Assembly (NCBI GenBank): GCA_905250125.1
Contig: CAJNOL010001227.1
Location: 1-64,000 of the forward strand
DNA length: 64,000 nt
DNA from: Rotaria sordida
Lineage: Eukaryota; Rotifera; Eurotatoria; Philodinida; Philodinidae
Direction: 5' to 3'
Below, piece by piece: positions 36,366-49,329 of the stretch. Below the pieces are notes generated by a model, which searched no databases, was not told the origin of the DNA, and saw only the letters and a list, made by a program, of their open reading frames with translations. The stretch's first letter is position 1; each line of letters starts with the position of its first letter. A program made the translations under genes and the position numbers.

Positions 36366-38454
36366 AATTTGTTCTCAACTTTTTTTCGGGGGGGGGGGGG
36401 ATCTTTTGGATGCTGTATTTTCCATATACCTTTAGGGTTATATTAGTCAGAGAACTTCAATGGCAATGCATACATCGATCAACATGAATGATCTGGAAGT
36501 TCTTCTCGTCGTTGTAAACAATTAGATAATTGAATTATTTTTCTTTTTTCTATTGAATGTTTGTTTCTTTTATGTTAATCATCAATACGATAACAACGAG
36601 CAAACGAATTCAGATGGTCGATATCCAAAACTAGATATGCTAATTTTCTTTTTCTCTAATCTTAATTATTTTTCTTTTCAGTTGATCAACTCTAATAATA
36701 CAATAAGCTATTGAAATCTCTGAGTTTGCATAATCAAGAAATAGAACCAACGAAACTCAATAGTTATGAACCGTGTTGGGAGAATTTTACTATGGATTGT
36801 GGCAAATTTATGAGAGTCTCGTGGTCTTTGAGAATGAAGGTGACGTGAGGATAAATAAAGAGAAAACTGCCACCCGCCAACACACTTACACTAATCCAAC
36901 AAAAATTATCTATAATCTCAAGAACTATTTTTTGTATCTAAAAAAAGATTTCATAAGCTTAGCAGAAGTTGTATAATTAATAAGTTGGTATAACCAGTCG
37001 ATTCTAAGGAAATTGATACAATAATGAGTTATCATAACCATATGATATTGTTGTCTTGAGTGTTCAGTTTGAAATGAATACCTATTTTCTTCTATTGTCC
37101 GAAAAATGACAACTTTAGAAAACCACGAATATGACACTCAGCTTACAAAACATACAATTCTGTATGCTACTTAGCCCGATTACTTTTTCTCGAGCGTGGA
37201 TCTAGTAACAGATTTGTGGATGGATGAACAGAAGATCCACGTTTACAAACAGTTTATTTTATAGAAAAATCGATTTGAGTTCATTATGAATATTACAAAA
37301 ATTTCTTCAAGCCTGATAAAAATCATCTACAGTTTAAATGATCAGTACTTACACCCTTTGTCATAAAGAATGATGTCCTCTCTATTGTCGAAATTAACAT
37401 CGTACTAATGAATTTTACAGTTAAAATCTATGTAAAAACAGTCGTCTGTCTTTAAAGGTGTTTTTGAGATTACACTCAATGTGATAAAAAAAAATTCAGT
37501 TTACTCAATTGATAATGAAATCTTTTAATTACAACAGCCAATTTTTTTTAAACCTTTCTCATCGTCCCAAATTCAGAATTTAGGATATGTGAGTGTGGAT
37601 ACCGATACCGTGGACGTCAATAGAGGGTGCTACTTGTATAAAATTGAGAATCGGTGCTACCGAATTTTAATAAATTCGATTGGTTCCATGATTTATCATA
37701 CTACAATGGAAACGAAGGATAGGCATTCAAGTGTCATCATTATCTTAGATGGGTACTAACATTATCGATTAGATATAATATATCATAATAGAGAACTTGA
37801 TTTGTCTCATTACGAACTAAAAGATAAATTTCAAATATCTATTAGTGTTTTATTAAAAATATATTCTTGAAAGAAAAAAAAAAAACTGAATATATTAATG
37901 ATAATGAAATCAATTGAAAGAAAAAGTTGAAGTGGAAACTAAGAGATAATCTTAATCGAAGGCAACCTTATGTTTTAATTTATTTCCACTTGATTTTCTC
38001 TAATATAATCATCTCATTATACTAAACAATTTTCGTCGAGTTCAATGGTATTCACATTAGAAAAGTTTTTTCATATTTGCGTCTGGTTTTTTTTTTGTTG
38101 AATCTTTTATCCGTTGTTTTTTTTCTCGATTATTTAGATTTCAATCAGAAAGGAAGAAATTAATCAACTCTCGATTGATTTATCCTTCGATTAACTACGG
38201 TTCTCCTATATAGTATAGTGTATTTACAACCAGAGAACGAATATCTTTTATATGCATGATTTGATGAAACAATAAACATCATACATATTTTCTGTATTAA
38301 ACAAAATGAAAGATCTAAATGACATTGATGTATCCATAACCTTTGAATACAAACTAGAACAATTTTTATTCGATTCTTCAAATCTATTGAATATTTTAAA
38401 ATTATTATTTTAGATTAGATTATAAAAAAAAAATCATTGTATCAATTAAAACAA
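36066..38454. other. Intergenic, two poly-G/poly-T blocks, no gene seen
   Basis: Two adjacent copies of GAATTTGTTCTCAACTTTTT at about 36,289 and 36,365 each lead into a run of G (about 15 and 12), separated by a T run of about 31. A GTGGATCT/AGATCCAC inverted word lies near 37,195-37,245. The rest is AT-rich and I recognise nothing else. A splice-acceptor-like TTATTATTTTAG ends at 38,413, before the SnoaL-like gene. Confidence 0.4.
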
Positions 38455-38895
38455 ATGATTTCTGAAAATAATAATAATGAAATTCAAATTCAACAATTAA
38501 TTACCAATTGGACAAATGCTTTATGCTTGAAAGATATTAATCAAATGATGAGTAACTATGCCGATGATGTTATTATCTTTGATATAAAACCTCCATTTCA
38601 AACAAAAGGTGCAATTGAATGGAGACGAATGTGGGAAAAATGTTTACCTTATTTTCCAGAATCTTTCCAGATTGAAACTCGAGATATAATTATTCATGTT
38701 AGTGATAATGTAGCATTTGCTCATTGGCTTTGGCGATTTACTGAAGTACCAGAAAATCATCGAATATTAAAAACTTGGATGCGTGCAACTATGGGTTATC
38801 GAAAACAGAATGAACAATGGCTTATTGTACATGAACATGCATCTCTTCCATTCAATCCAGAAACATCTCAAGTCGTATTCACTTCTGATCCATAG
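38455..38895 (+). CDS. SnoaL-like / ketosteroid-isomerase-fold protein
   Basis: Single-exon frame of 146 residues. The pattern fits the SnoaL-like/DUF4440 branch of the NTF2-like fold: an N-terminal helix (IQQLITNWTNALCLKDINQM), YADDVIIFDIKPPF, the strand GAIEWRRMWEKC, then DNVAFAHWLWRF, RATMGYRKQNEQWLIVHEHA and a short tail. These small alpha+beta barrels include isomerases, hydratases and proteins with no known reaction, so no substrate can be given. Close relatives of this type are commonest in bacteria, and the gene lacks introns among intron-rich neighbours, so horizontal origin is plausible but not shown. The ATG at 38,455 is chosen over an upstream TTG. A splice acceptor 41 bases upstream could receive a spliced leader or an unseen 5' exon. 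No nearby gene helps to define its role. Confidence 0.75.
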   Translation: MISENNNNEIQIQQLITNWTNALCLKDINQMMSNYADDVIIFDIKPPFQTKGAIEWRRMWEKCLPYFPESFQIETRDIIIHVSDNVAFAHWLWRFTEVPENHRILKTWMRATMGYRKQNEQWLIVHEHASLPFNPETSQVVFTSDP

Positions 38896-38898
38896 ACA

Positions 38899-39955
38899 AA
38901 TTTCAATATCAAGTTATTAATAAAAAGAATCAAACTGTCTGTTATTTACTCTTGTTTAATTATTAACACTTGAAACAAAATAAAACTAAGAAGATTTAGA
39001 AATTTATTTATTTATTTATTTACTATTTATCTCAATATATTCCAATTAATTTTGATGGAACTCATTTCTGTTAATGTACTCGAAATCTTATCATTCATCT
39101 TGTCAAAGACATAAGAGTCGTACTAATAATATTTGATTAAACAAAGATATAACAGTTTTTATCAAATTATATAATAACCCATTTATCCTATATCATCGAT
39201 TGCTCATATACAAAGTAAAAGAGAGACAAGAAAGAAAAAGAAGCAATATCGAGACCATGGAAAGAAAGATAATCTAAACATATGAACAGAAACGATAAAC
39301 TAATTAGTGATACATAATCATTGCAGAAAGAAGTAAAAGATAAAGAATGACAAGAGAAGGATAAAACGTCATGTATAAACTATCGATGAAACCCAAGAGT
39401 AAAGTAAATGATAACACATCAAGAATAAGTTGTGAGTGTCACAATAGACTTCTAGTGTATTAATGGATATTTATACTATGTTCATTTTTAAAATACTCTT
39501 TTTCTTTGAATAAATGTCACGTTGTCAATAATAGATTGTCTCATAACAATAATAAGTCTGTCAATGCAAAAAAAAAAAAACATAGGAAACATATCATGGT
39601 CATTTATCAAAAAGATAAAACATAGGTATAATGAAAGAGAAATTTTCAAAATAAACTAGAATTTTTACTGAGTCTATTCATTTTTGCATATTGAAATGAA
39701 GAGAAAATCATTGAGCTAAGGGCGAGAGTAGATTCGATAATAATAGGAACTTGTAGTTTAAGGTGGATAATTAGATTTGTGACAGTTCGAAATCAAAGAA
39801 TTGAATTGACATTAATTATTCAGTTCTTTTCAAAAGAGCTGAGCTGTTCATGAATATAGTGACCCGTTCTTTTTTTTGAAAATTGGAACAACTAATAAAT
39901 AGAATTAGTACACTATCATTATCAGTAAATATAATTCATATAAAAAGAACTGTTC
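38899..39955. other. Intergenic, nothing recognised
   Basis: AT-rich DNA downstream of the SnoaL-like gene. I see no reading frame, transposon end or RNA gene that I can support. Confidence 0.4.
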
Positions 39956-39959
39956 ACGT

Positions 39960-40420
39960 GATCTATAACAGCATTGAGATCTAACACTTTATCGTATCAT
40001 CCAACAATTGCAAGATGATCGAAGTGCGTTCACATGAAAGAAGAGAATATATAAATGATGGATATCGATTCATTTGTCTAGTTTACGAGTTTACAGATAT
40101 AAATATTGAATTGATATGATAGGTAATTCATAACGATTCATATTTCACTTAACATGATGCTATAGCTGAGACGTCTTTCTCTCATAGTACAGTAGAATGA
40201 ATTATTCACGATTGTTTAAACATAAGAAAAGTTACATTCATATATAGGATCACTCATCGATTCAGTGATAAATACAAATATAAGTGAAAATTCAGCAATA
40301 TTTTATGATCATTCTTTTCCAATATTAATGTAGACTAACAGACATGTACTTAATAGAGACAGGTTAGTCATAAGTCAACTGATGTTAAAACGATTGCTTG
40401 ACAATTATCGTTGACTTCAT
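39960..40420 (+). mobile_element. Decayed mariner fragment
   Basis: On the plus strand, bases about 40,165-40,250 translate in part to ETSFSHSTVE and IIHDCLNIRKVT, which match the helix-turn-helix region of mariner transposases. Frames are interrupted and only a part of the gene is left. Bases about 40,300-40,420 align with the corresponding part of the relic at 49,340-49,900, so both come from one mariner family. Confidence 0.55.
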
Positions 40421-42356
40421 ACATATCGAATGTTATTAATTATTTAACAGAAGAAGACATTAATGTAATGACACTATCGACCATATTTACCATTCATATT
40501 ATCAGAACTTTCAGTTAACTCTATGTGTATGCACTTGGAAAAAAAAATTTTTTTCTCATATATCATTAACATAAAAACACATTTCCTAGATCTTTATTTC
40601 AAATATTATTAAAAACAAAACAAAAAAAATCTTAATTTTCCAAACCTCATGAACTATATTAACTTTGAACAATATATATAGACATGGTATATGATTTATT
40701 CAATTGTATTTAATATATTAAATCAGAATATTATTAAAATTTAAAAGCTTCTAAAAAAGAAAATAATAATAATAGTCTTGTAGAAACTTTCATGAACTAT
40801 ATAAATATATAATTACTTTTGTGTAAATGACTATTTTTATATTACCCAGGAAATTTGAAAGGAAAGATGAAGGAAATAGAAAAGAAAAATGTAGTTTTTC
40901 TAGTAGTTGCTACTTCAACATGTCATTGTTATATTTGAACATTTTTTTTTTTAATACTAATAATAAATAAATGACAGGTGATTAAAAAAACAAAAAAAAA
41001 TTATCATTATAAAAAAACCATTTGTAAAGTAACGATAAATTTTACAGTTCTAATTTCAATCGAACAAAATGTAGAAATTTGAAATTCTTTTTTTCCAGGT
41101 TATTTCACAATAGATTAATTAATATTTTAGTAGATTTGTGTAAAACTTCTTCTTGTTATATAAAACTCCGGTCATAAAAAAAAAAGAGTTTTATAAAAAC
41201 TCACTACTAATTAAAATTTTAATTTTTCGCACAATTGATTAATTAAATTTCATTCAAAAATTCTCTTCGGCCACTTATTCTATAAGTCTAATGTCTTTTT
41301 TTTTACTTGAAAGAGCATGTCAGACTACAGTGCCTGGGAGAGTTCTTCTTTTTCTTTTAAATTCTTACCTTTTATGCAAAGAAAAGAATAGTAAGTTCAA
41401 TGTTTTGAAAGTACTTATCTATTTATAGAAGTTTCATATACTCTTAAACAAAGTCATTAGGTACAATGAATTTTTGAGATTCACGATCAAAAAAAAAAAA
41501 AACACGAGAAACATTTACTGCTTCTTTTTGAGAACTCATTGGCAAAAAGAGACACATCAAATAAAAAACAAATCTTGTCGTTTATGAAAGATTAAACCTT
41601 TCATGTCATACGTCAATTATACACTAAAGAGTTTGGCCTTTAAAAATAAAAAAATCTATCACATCTAACCGAATGAAGCATGATCAAATAACATGAATTA
41701 TTTTTCCTTCTAAGTTTTTACTAAATTCAAAAATCAACATAGAAACTATTGTTATATATGATTTTGTTTATTAGAAAAAAAAAAAAAGCTGCTGACAATA
41801 ATAATAGAACAAAGAAATATAACCACAAGTGCAATAAACATAAAGAAACTGCAAGCGTGCAATTTGTTCTAAATATGACTCAACTAGAACGTTGTTTCAT
41901 ATATTATTACAAGCACTGAAGCAAAGAGGAAGAAAAAAAAAAAAAAGAAAACCAATTGACTAATATAAGTTCATGATGTTCAATTTTCAAAACAAAAAAA
42001 AGAAAAAGATATGATCATTCTCAAGAGAAGAATATCTTTCTCTTTTCTTCTTGAGCAATCAAAGACAAAAACACAAACAGAAGATTTATGATTGAATGTT
42101 TTTCTAGGCTAACGAGAATTCTAATCTATATACACACAAAACAAAAAAAAAAAAAAAAAAAAAAACATAAGATGAATTAGAAAATAACTATGAGAAAATA
42201 AACAAAAAAAGAAAATGAATTGAATAATAAACACGTCAAAACAACGAATACACATAAATTTTCGTCTATTTTTCTCTTTCTTCTAACTATTCCAAAAACA
42301 ATGCTCATATTCATAAGAGAAAAAAAAAAAAATGGTAAAAAACCTTTTTATAATTT
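40421..42356. other. Intergenic with one repeat relic
   Basis: Near 41,300 the word TACTTGAAAGAGCATGTCAG, followed by ACAGTGCC, is a fragment of the foldback family found at 3,085 and 31,490. The remainder is AT-rich with A runs and no supported gene. Confidence 0.4.
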
Positions 42357-44479
42357 TTATGCTTTGACAGTTGTTGTTGTACGTTTAACAAACATACGAC
42401 GATCATAATGAGCCCAAACCGTTCTAATATTCAAAAACAAAAAAAATTTTCTTTCCAAAAAAACAAAAACTTTTTTTTTTTTTTTGTTTACCGATAAAGA
42501 AAACCAGCAACAACAGCTCCGACAAGTGGACCAATCCAATAAACATAATGATGTTCCCATTGCTCAGCAAATATAGCTGGACCAAGTGAACGAGCCGGAT
42601 TAAGTGAACCACCGGTAAGTGTACCACTAAAAAATTAATCATTTTCAATCAAAAAAAAAAACAAAACATTTGACCTTACACAGCAAGTATATTAGCGGCT
42701 AATGTAAATCCAACAAGAATTGATGCAAGACCAGTTTTAGATTTTGTATCAATTACAACCATAAGAATGACAGTAACAAGAATGAATGTAACAATAAATT
42801 CAATTAAAATACCCTTAAAAAAAATAAATCATTTATATATATATATATCTATTCATTTCTTTTCTATTATTAATAACATACTTGCCAAATTCGAACATAA
42901 TCAGCAACATAAACTCCACCTTTAACACTTGTTTCATTTGCAACAATATATTTTGTTAATAATGTTGCACCACCTTTACAATCATTATAAATCCGTGTTG
43001 CAAGTAATAAACGTAAAAGACCACCAGCGGCAATACCTTAAGTTTTCATATAAAAAAAAAATTTGTTTTGTTTTTGAAAACAATTTTTTTTGTTTACCTC
43101 CTAAAAGTTGCATAACAACATAAAGTACAGCCATAACAGCTTGCATTTCACCAGCAATTAAAATACCAAGTGTAACAGCTGGATTAAAATGAACACCTGA
43201 TATATGTCCAAAACTAGCAGCAAATACCATTAATGCAAGACCAAATGCTAATGCAGCATTTAGAACACCACCTGAACATGCACCCCACATACCAATAAGA
43301 ACAAATAACATTGTACCAATCTAAATACCAAAAAACAAAAGTGATTTTTTTTTTCTTTTGTTGGACTTACAAGTTCAACTAATAATGGTCGAATAACTTG
43401 AATAAATTTATTTTTATCTTCAGGTACAATTTCAACATCCCTAAATATAAAGATAAAAAGAATATCTATTAGGAAAAAAAAATATCAACTTTAAGATCTA
43501 TTATTGATTTTTGATTCAAACATATATCAATTGACACTAGTTCAGTTTTATAACTATTTGATTGATGACATATTTCATATGTCGATTGATAAGAATAGGC
43601 GGAGGCAAATGTGATGAATACTAGGAATGAACGATTTATCTATTCTATCTGTCTATAATACATATATATATATATAAGAAAGGTTCTGATATCTTATCAA
43701 AGACAAAGACATACAATTGTTTGTCTAGATCAATTCTTTTATTTTATCGTATTACAATTATGTGTGAAATTTACCACATTTATATGAATATTTCATTTCC
43801 TTGACTATAGCGGATATGCAAATGAAAAATTAACATTTATAACATTAATTAGAAAATGTTATCTCTATTGAATACAACGGGTGGTCAAGAAATGGAAAAA
43901 CAATAAGATAAAAAGAAAAACCGAGCTGATACCATAGAACACATCTAATATATATATGATGCATCCATATGGTGCGTTCATCACTTACTTTCGTATAATT
44001 GTTGTACTACTTTCAATAGGTATGGTTGATGAAGCAACCGGATTTGAATGAACAACTTCTTCAGTAGTTGAAATTAACATTGGTTGACGTTCACTAAGTT
44101 GTACTTCAGTAGTGGCCATAGGTTAATTCTTTTTTTTTTCTTTCTTTTTTAAGATAGACGAAAAAAATATATATAAATATATATATATATATGTGGTCTA
44201 CAGGCAAAAAGAAGATGTGTGTATATGAAACAGAGAGAGGGGAAAAGAAAAAAAAAAAGAAACCGTTTATATGTCTGCTTTGCGGTTAGTTAAAAAGAAA
44301 ACGAGAAAAGAAGCAAAAGTCGACAACGATGAGTAACTAAAAAGATATTATATATTTAGAAATGAAAAAAAAAAAAGAACGCATAATGAAACTTTCTCCG
44401 AACAACTACTTTCTTTTGTCTTTTATTGACTAGAGTGTAACTAGTATATGTGGTATGCAGTTAAGAGTACAAGATAGGA

Positions 44480-44533
<54 letters not shown>

Positions 44534-46053
44534 CAGACATACAGAGAAAAAAAAAAGGAAAAGAAACGAACAGACAGCGCTGAGGAGGGATAATTAGCGG
44601 ACATATCTAAAAAAAGGCAAGAAAGAGAGAGAGAGAAAAAGAAATAGAAAGAGAGGTGAACTCGGTTGGGACGACACTCCAATCAGGAATTAGTGCGATG
44701 GGGCTCATTACAACAGGTTTTCATCTTTCTCTCCTTTCCTCGTTTACACGCGCTTCCGCCTCACCGCTCCCGTTTATATTCAGACTCACACATTCGGTCA
44801 AACGATGATGATGATGATGGAAAAAAAAGAATATGGTGTGTGTGTCGAATACACAACCACAACTAACTTAAAAAGCAAAAAAGTAACCATAACAACTAGT
44901 TATATTCCATCTGTCTTTTTAGAAAGAAAGGAAGTAAAAAAGAAAAGCATAAGGAATGAACTATCAAGCATAAAAACGCTATTCATTGTCAAATATCGTT
45001 TAGAGTTATATTTGGCTCGTAGCCAAATATGTCTAAATGAATGACAGGCGCAATATACACAAATCGACTAAAAGCGAGAAATTTGCTTAAATGAAACATC
45101 TGCTTAGTAATTATGATTGCAATCTTAATATAGAAGAAAAAAAAGAAAAAAGAAGGCGAGAGAATCTAGGCATGGCGCCAATCGATCAATTGATCGTCCA
45201 ACTGAGCGAATAATCATTATTATTATCATGTCTTTTGTATTCGAAGTGTTCCTTTGAACATACGAAGATATGTATATATATATATATATACACACACACA
45301 TATTGACGCCCTTCCTTATTCATTGAGGTCATCGTCTCGTTTTTCACTCAAGCACATATAGACAAATATTGACATTGTCTATATATGTTGTTTTTGTTTT
45401 ATATTGATTGCTATTGTTATGAATGGAGTATAACCGATGGCAGTATTGCTTTTAATTAGTAAAGTATAAACTAAGACGATAGTTAAATTGATATCTAAAT
45501 GCTTTTCTTTATATTGAATTCCTGTTATGAATTAATCTTTAATAATTATTTCCTAAATATATATTCATCCAGATTTAATTGATATATCTCTATGTGTATA
45601 AATATTTTTCTTTTGATGATGATGATTAACATCATTGAATCCTACAATAGACTTCTATCAAAACAGAATAGATAGATGATGGATGATGGGAACATATATT
45701 TTATTTTGTAGTTTAGTGCTATGTCATCCATCTGTCAGCTTTTTTTTTTTTTTTTTTTTGCTTTGATAAAACCTCAATGGTACGATATATTCAAAGAATA
45801 ATTAATTGTAGAAAGCAAAGAAAAGGATAACCACCAAATGATACTATATTTTTAGATCTCTAAAGGGAATATTTTTTTAATTATGTCTTTCAGTTGTTCT
45901 TTTTTTTTGTTGTTGTTGTTAGTTTACAATATGCTCTTGTATAAATTATAGAAAAACTAAAGCTTACTTGACAATATTTGTTTTTCTAATGAATGCAACT
46001 TCATCAGGCGATGTTGTCAATAGATCTTTACGTTCATGCATTTCTCGTTCCAT
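42357..46053 (-). CDS. AQP8-like aquaporin with two alternative first exons
   Basis: Six-helix water/solute channel of the MIP family. The core reads LVELIGTMLFVLIGMWGA, GHISGVHFNPAVTLG (first NPA), then SGTLTGGSLNPARSLGPAIF (second NPA with the selectivity arginine) and HHYVYWIGPLVGAVVAGFLY. The spacing and wording, notably around the second NPA and the W-H-x-Y-W-x-GP segment, resemble AQP8 (water/ammonia/peroxide) best. Two first exons are present: 45,968-46,053 (starts MEREMHERKD) and 43,989-44,119 (starts MATTEVQLSERQ). Both end in phase 2 with AA before a GTAAG donor, and both join exon 2 (starts 43,440, DVEIVPEDKNKF) in frame. They probably give two isoforms from two promoters, differing only in the cytosolic N-terminus. 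Later introns are about 50-70 bases. Confidence 0.85.
44482..44530. repeat. GA dinucleotide microsatellite
   Basis: About 23 uninterrupted AG units with further GA-rich sequence on both sides to 44,660. It lies just upstream of the downstream alternative first exon of the aquaporin gene, in what would be its promoter region. Confidence 0.9.
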
Positions 46054-47416
46054 TTATTTTGTTTAATTGATAATTAATATTAATTAGATAATAAAATGAA
46101 TGATCTATTAAAAAATAAATATAAAATAAAACAAAAGATGAACAAAATCAATTTTGTTTTTTTGTAACGTTAGAATTTAATTAATAAAATACTTAAACAT
46201 ATATGTCTATTTTTATTTTATCAAGTATAAATTTATATATTTCTTAAATGTGTATAAAATAGGAACATTCGTTTCAAATAAATCTAAGAATGAAAATTGA
46301 GACTGATGAAACAAGAGTTGTTTGTATTTTTTGTAAAGTGGTTAGGAAATAACAGCTGGCATTGATGAGAGAGCAAATTGATCTTGTCTGATGATCAAGA
46401 ACTATGAAATTAAAGATCACTTATTATTGTGCTATTGGGATGTATATATATATATATATGAGAAAAATAAAAGAAGCTTTTTCAATACTTACTTAACTAG
46501 ATGATATTAATCTTCTTATTGTTGTTTCAATGCTTTCTAAAATGAAATAGAATAATATATTCCACGTTGATCAGATCACACACACAAAAACAAAAATATC
46601 TGCTGCATTGCCCTTCTCTCTGGTATCTCAAAATGAACAAAAGAAATAAGCTATATATATATATATATATACATACGCACGTATCCTCGCGATATCGTTA
46701 TTCAACTAACGAAATGATTTTTTTTTCTCTTCTTTCTTTCTTCTATCCAATCAACGGACAAACATTTTCATCTATGAAAAGGGCACAAACGAACACGGTC
46801 GATAACTAAACAAACACGTTTTTATTCAAAAATATCGTTCGTATATATATATATATGTATGTATACGTGCGTGATTGTCTATATCTTTAGACCGCTACTG
46901 TTGACCTTCTGTTCTTTCCTTCGAGGCTAAAGCAAACGAGAGAAAGAGAAGAATTGCTTTTGGATATATATACATATATATCAGCAATGAACAACGTATG
47001 TATATTCAAACGTTAGCATTTATTCTTTAAAAAAAAAGAATACAAAAAAAGAAATCACCAGATGTTGATTGATCACATATTTATCGAAATCAATGATTCA
47101 TAAGACTATTTTTTTGTTTTTTACTGATATGAGTAATCAAAGATAAAGTTATGCTTGATTAATCAGATATAGAATAAACGAAAAATAAAAAACAAAAATA
47201 AAAAACAAAAATAATTGCGCACATCAGAATGTTTTCAGTAAAGATTTTCATTAGATTCTATTGATTTCAAACGATATCAAATTAAGACGATAGTTATGGA
47301 TACATCATGTACATGTAGTAGTAGGTCATTTTGTTGGGCATGAAAATGTAGAATAGTTGAAGTAAACGAAATGTTTTTCTAGTGATGTGACAATTGAAAT
47401 AATGGAAAGAAAATAA
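46054..47416. other. Upstream flank of the aquaporin gene
   Basis: AT-rich DNA with several TATATA tracts (46,445; 46,655; 46,845; 46,975). The promoter of the upstream aquaporin first exon should lie in its right-hand neighbour sequence, but no specific site can be named. No gene seen. Confidence 0.35.
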
Positions 47417-47985
47417 TGTAAATCAATGAAATATTTGAATATCAGTGATGAAATACTTGTTAATATTGATAATCAGAATTAACCTATATGTAAATCTATT
47501 TATGCTTTTAAACATGCAAGTTCAAATGGAATTTATGATTATTTAAGAATAATTGTCGAGAATAATTTTGAACCACTATTGATTATTTCAAGTAATTATT
47601 TGATTTATCGTTTTAATCAAACAAAATCTATTTTTGTTGGTCATTTAAAAATTGATGATTAATTATAAATAATATCGACGAATGAAACTAAACAATCTGG
47701 ATCTATTATAGATATTAGATCGATTAAAAGTCAAGGTTTTTATACATCAATAATACCCAGTGGGAAATTAATTATAGATGGTATTGTCGTATTAAATTAT
47801 GCAGTTGTTACTAATCATCAATTTGCTCATTTAGTAATACAACTATATCGATGGTGGTAAATTTATTTTATAAAATCATCATTATATTGAGAAAATATTC
47901 ATTGGTATTGTCAATTTTTATATAATCATGTAGAACAAATAAATAAATGATTGTTTTCAATGAAACTCTATGATAGAAGTATTAT
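47417..47985 (+). pseudogene. Decayed hedgehog-type Hint domain fragment
   Basis: One plus-strand frame, broken by several stop codons, follows the Hint (autoprocessing) fold. CKSMKYLNISDEILVNIDNQ resembles the L-x-x-G-D-x-V-L start, SIYAFKHAS...GIYDYLRI the following strand and LLIISSNYLIY the T-x-x-H region. QGFYTSIIPSGKLIIDGIVV then NYAVVTNHQFAHLVI matches the end of hedgehog Hint modules (G-x-Y-x-P...G-x-L-x-V-x-G-V-x-x-S-x-Y-A...L-A-H). The catalytic histidine position has Tyr and the conserved C-terminal cysteine position has Asn, in keeping with loss of function. No secreted N-terminal domain was found upstream, so this is probably an isolated fragment of a duplicated host gene. Confidence 0.6.
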
Positions 47986-49329
47986 TGTGTCAAGCATTTA
48001 AATACTATATTTTATATAACAGAAAATTTCTGAACTGTTCGATTTTCTTATTATTTTTTTCTTTTGCATATATAAATTATTTTCATAAATTAATAAATCT
48101 CTATACTAAATCATGTGTATAAATTAGAATGTTAATCATCAATATGCATGAAATTTAGACCACATATATATATATTGATAATAGGACATTAGAAAAGAGA
48201 ATTATGTCATATACAGGGCGAGCTATAAAAAATATTACGATAAAATACGAATAATGAAAACCAATACTACTATCAAGTACAATTGCTGATCTCATTAAAT
48301 AAATTTGAATTGCTGTTAAATAAGAAAAATATATGTAACGCTTCAAGATAATTTTTCAGTTTTTACCGAAAACAATAAAAAGAAGAAATCAAATAATATT
48401 TTTTTGAATGATATTACAATGATGTACATAGAGTAAATTTTTAGAATTAATTAGTCTTTAAAATATTAACGGTTACACAATATCCTAATATGAAAAATTT
48501 GTTCTATTTATATCAATATATTATCGTTCATAAAGTTTGCTTCCGTTCTTCTTCTAGATAATAAGTGAAAAACTAATACGGAGCTTTACACATATATTTT
48601 TCTTATTTGACAACAGGTTAAGTTTCTTCAGTGAGATCAAGAACAGTGTTTAATAATAATATTTGTTTATATTATTCGGATGGAAAAGAATACTTGAATG
48701 AATTGAAGTACAGATTATTCATCACCCATCATATATTCTGACATAGTTAGAAACCATTTTCAAGAAAGACAGTGCCTTGAAAATATATATATATATATAC
48801 TTGAAATTTATGTTAGCATTGCTATTCAATAAAAGTATATATCTATTGATAATCTATTGAACTGAATATTCTGCAAAAATTATAGATTGATTTGAACATG
48901 GCCATTGCCAACATACTATAATGAACAATATAATACCTTAACCGTTAGTAGAGTCGAATTGATATTGTATGCATGAAAAACAATGAATAGAAATAGTTAA
49001 TACGAGCCAAGATTACTAGATCTTCTGAAAAACTAGGAAAATTTCCAATTTTACAGATTTTCCTGAATTCTAATTAGTTTCTTAGTGCATGACTGAAATG
49101 TAGTATTTGCTCATTACTGTATATATACACTTTACTTAGATCTGACCAAAAGTTCTGAGAATATTTCTGGAAATTTTATCAACCAATTACTATTAAAGAG
49201 TTTGTTGCATAAATAAATAGTAAAATGTCTTGCCTATAACAATATATATAATAAATCTATTCTGGGTTTGGTTCTAATATCCTTCTAGATGAAATCCAAC
49301 TCCAGCTAAAAAAATTTAAAAAAAACGGA
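47986..49329. other. Intergenic, nothing recognised
   Basis: AT-rich sequence between the Hint relic and a mariner relic. No supported gene, repeat end or RNA gene. Confidence 0.4.

Noticed and set aside
38437-38454. Upstream TTG start for the SnoaL-like gene
   Set aside because: TTG is not a normal eukaryotic start; the ATG at 38,455 fits the family's length.
44461-44682. Leu/Ser-rich minus-strand frame
   Set aside because: It is the translation of the GA microsatellite.
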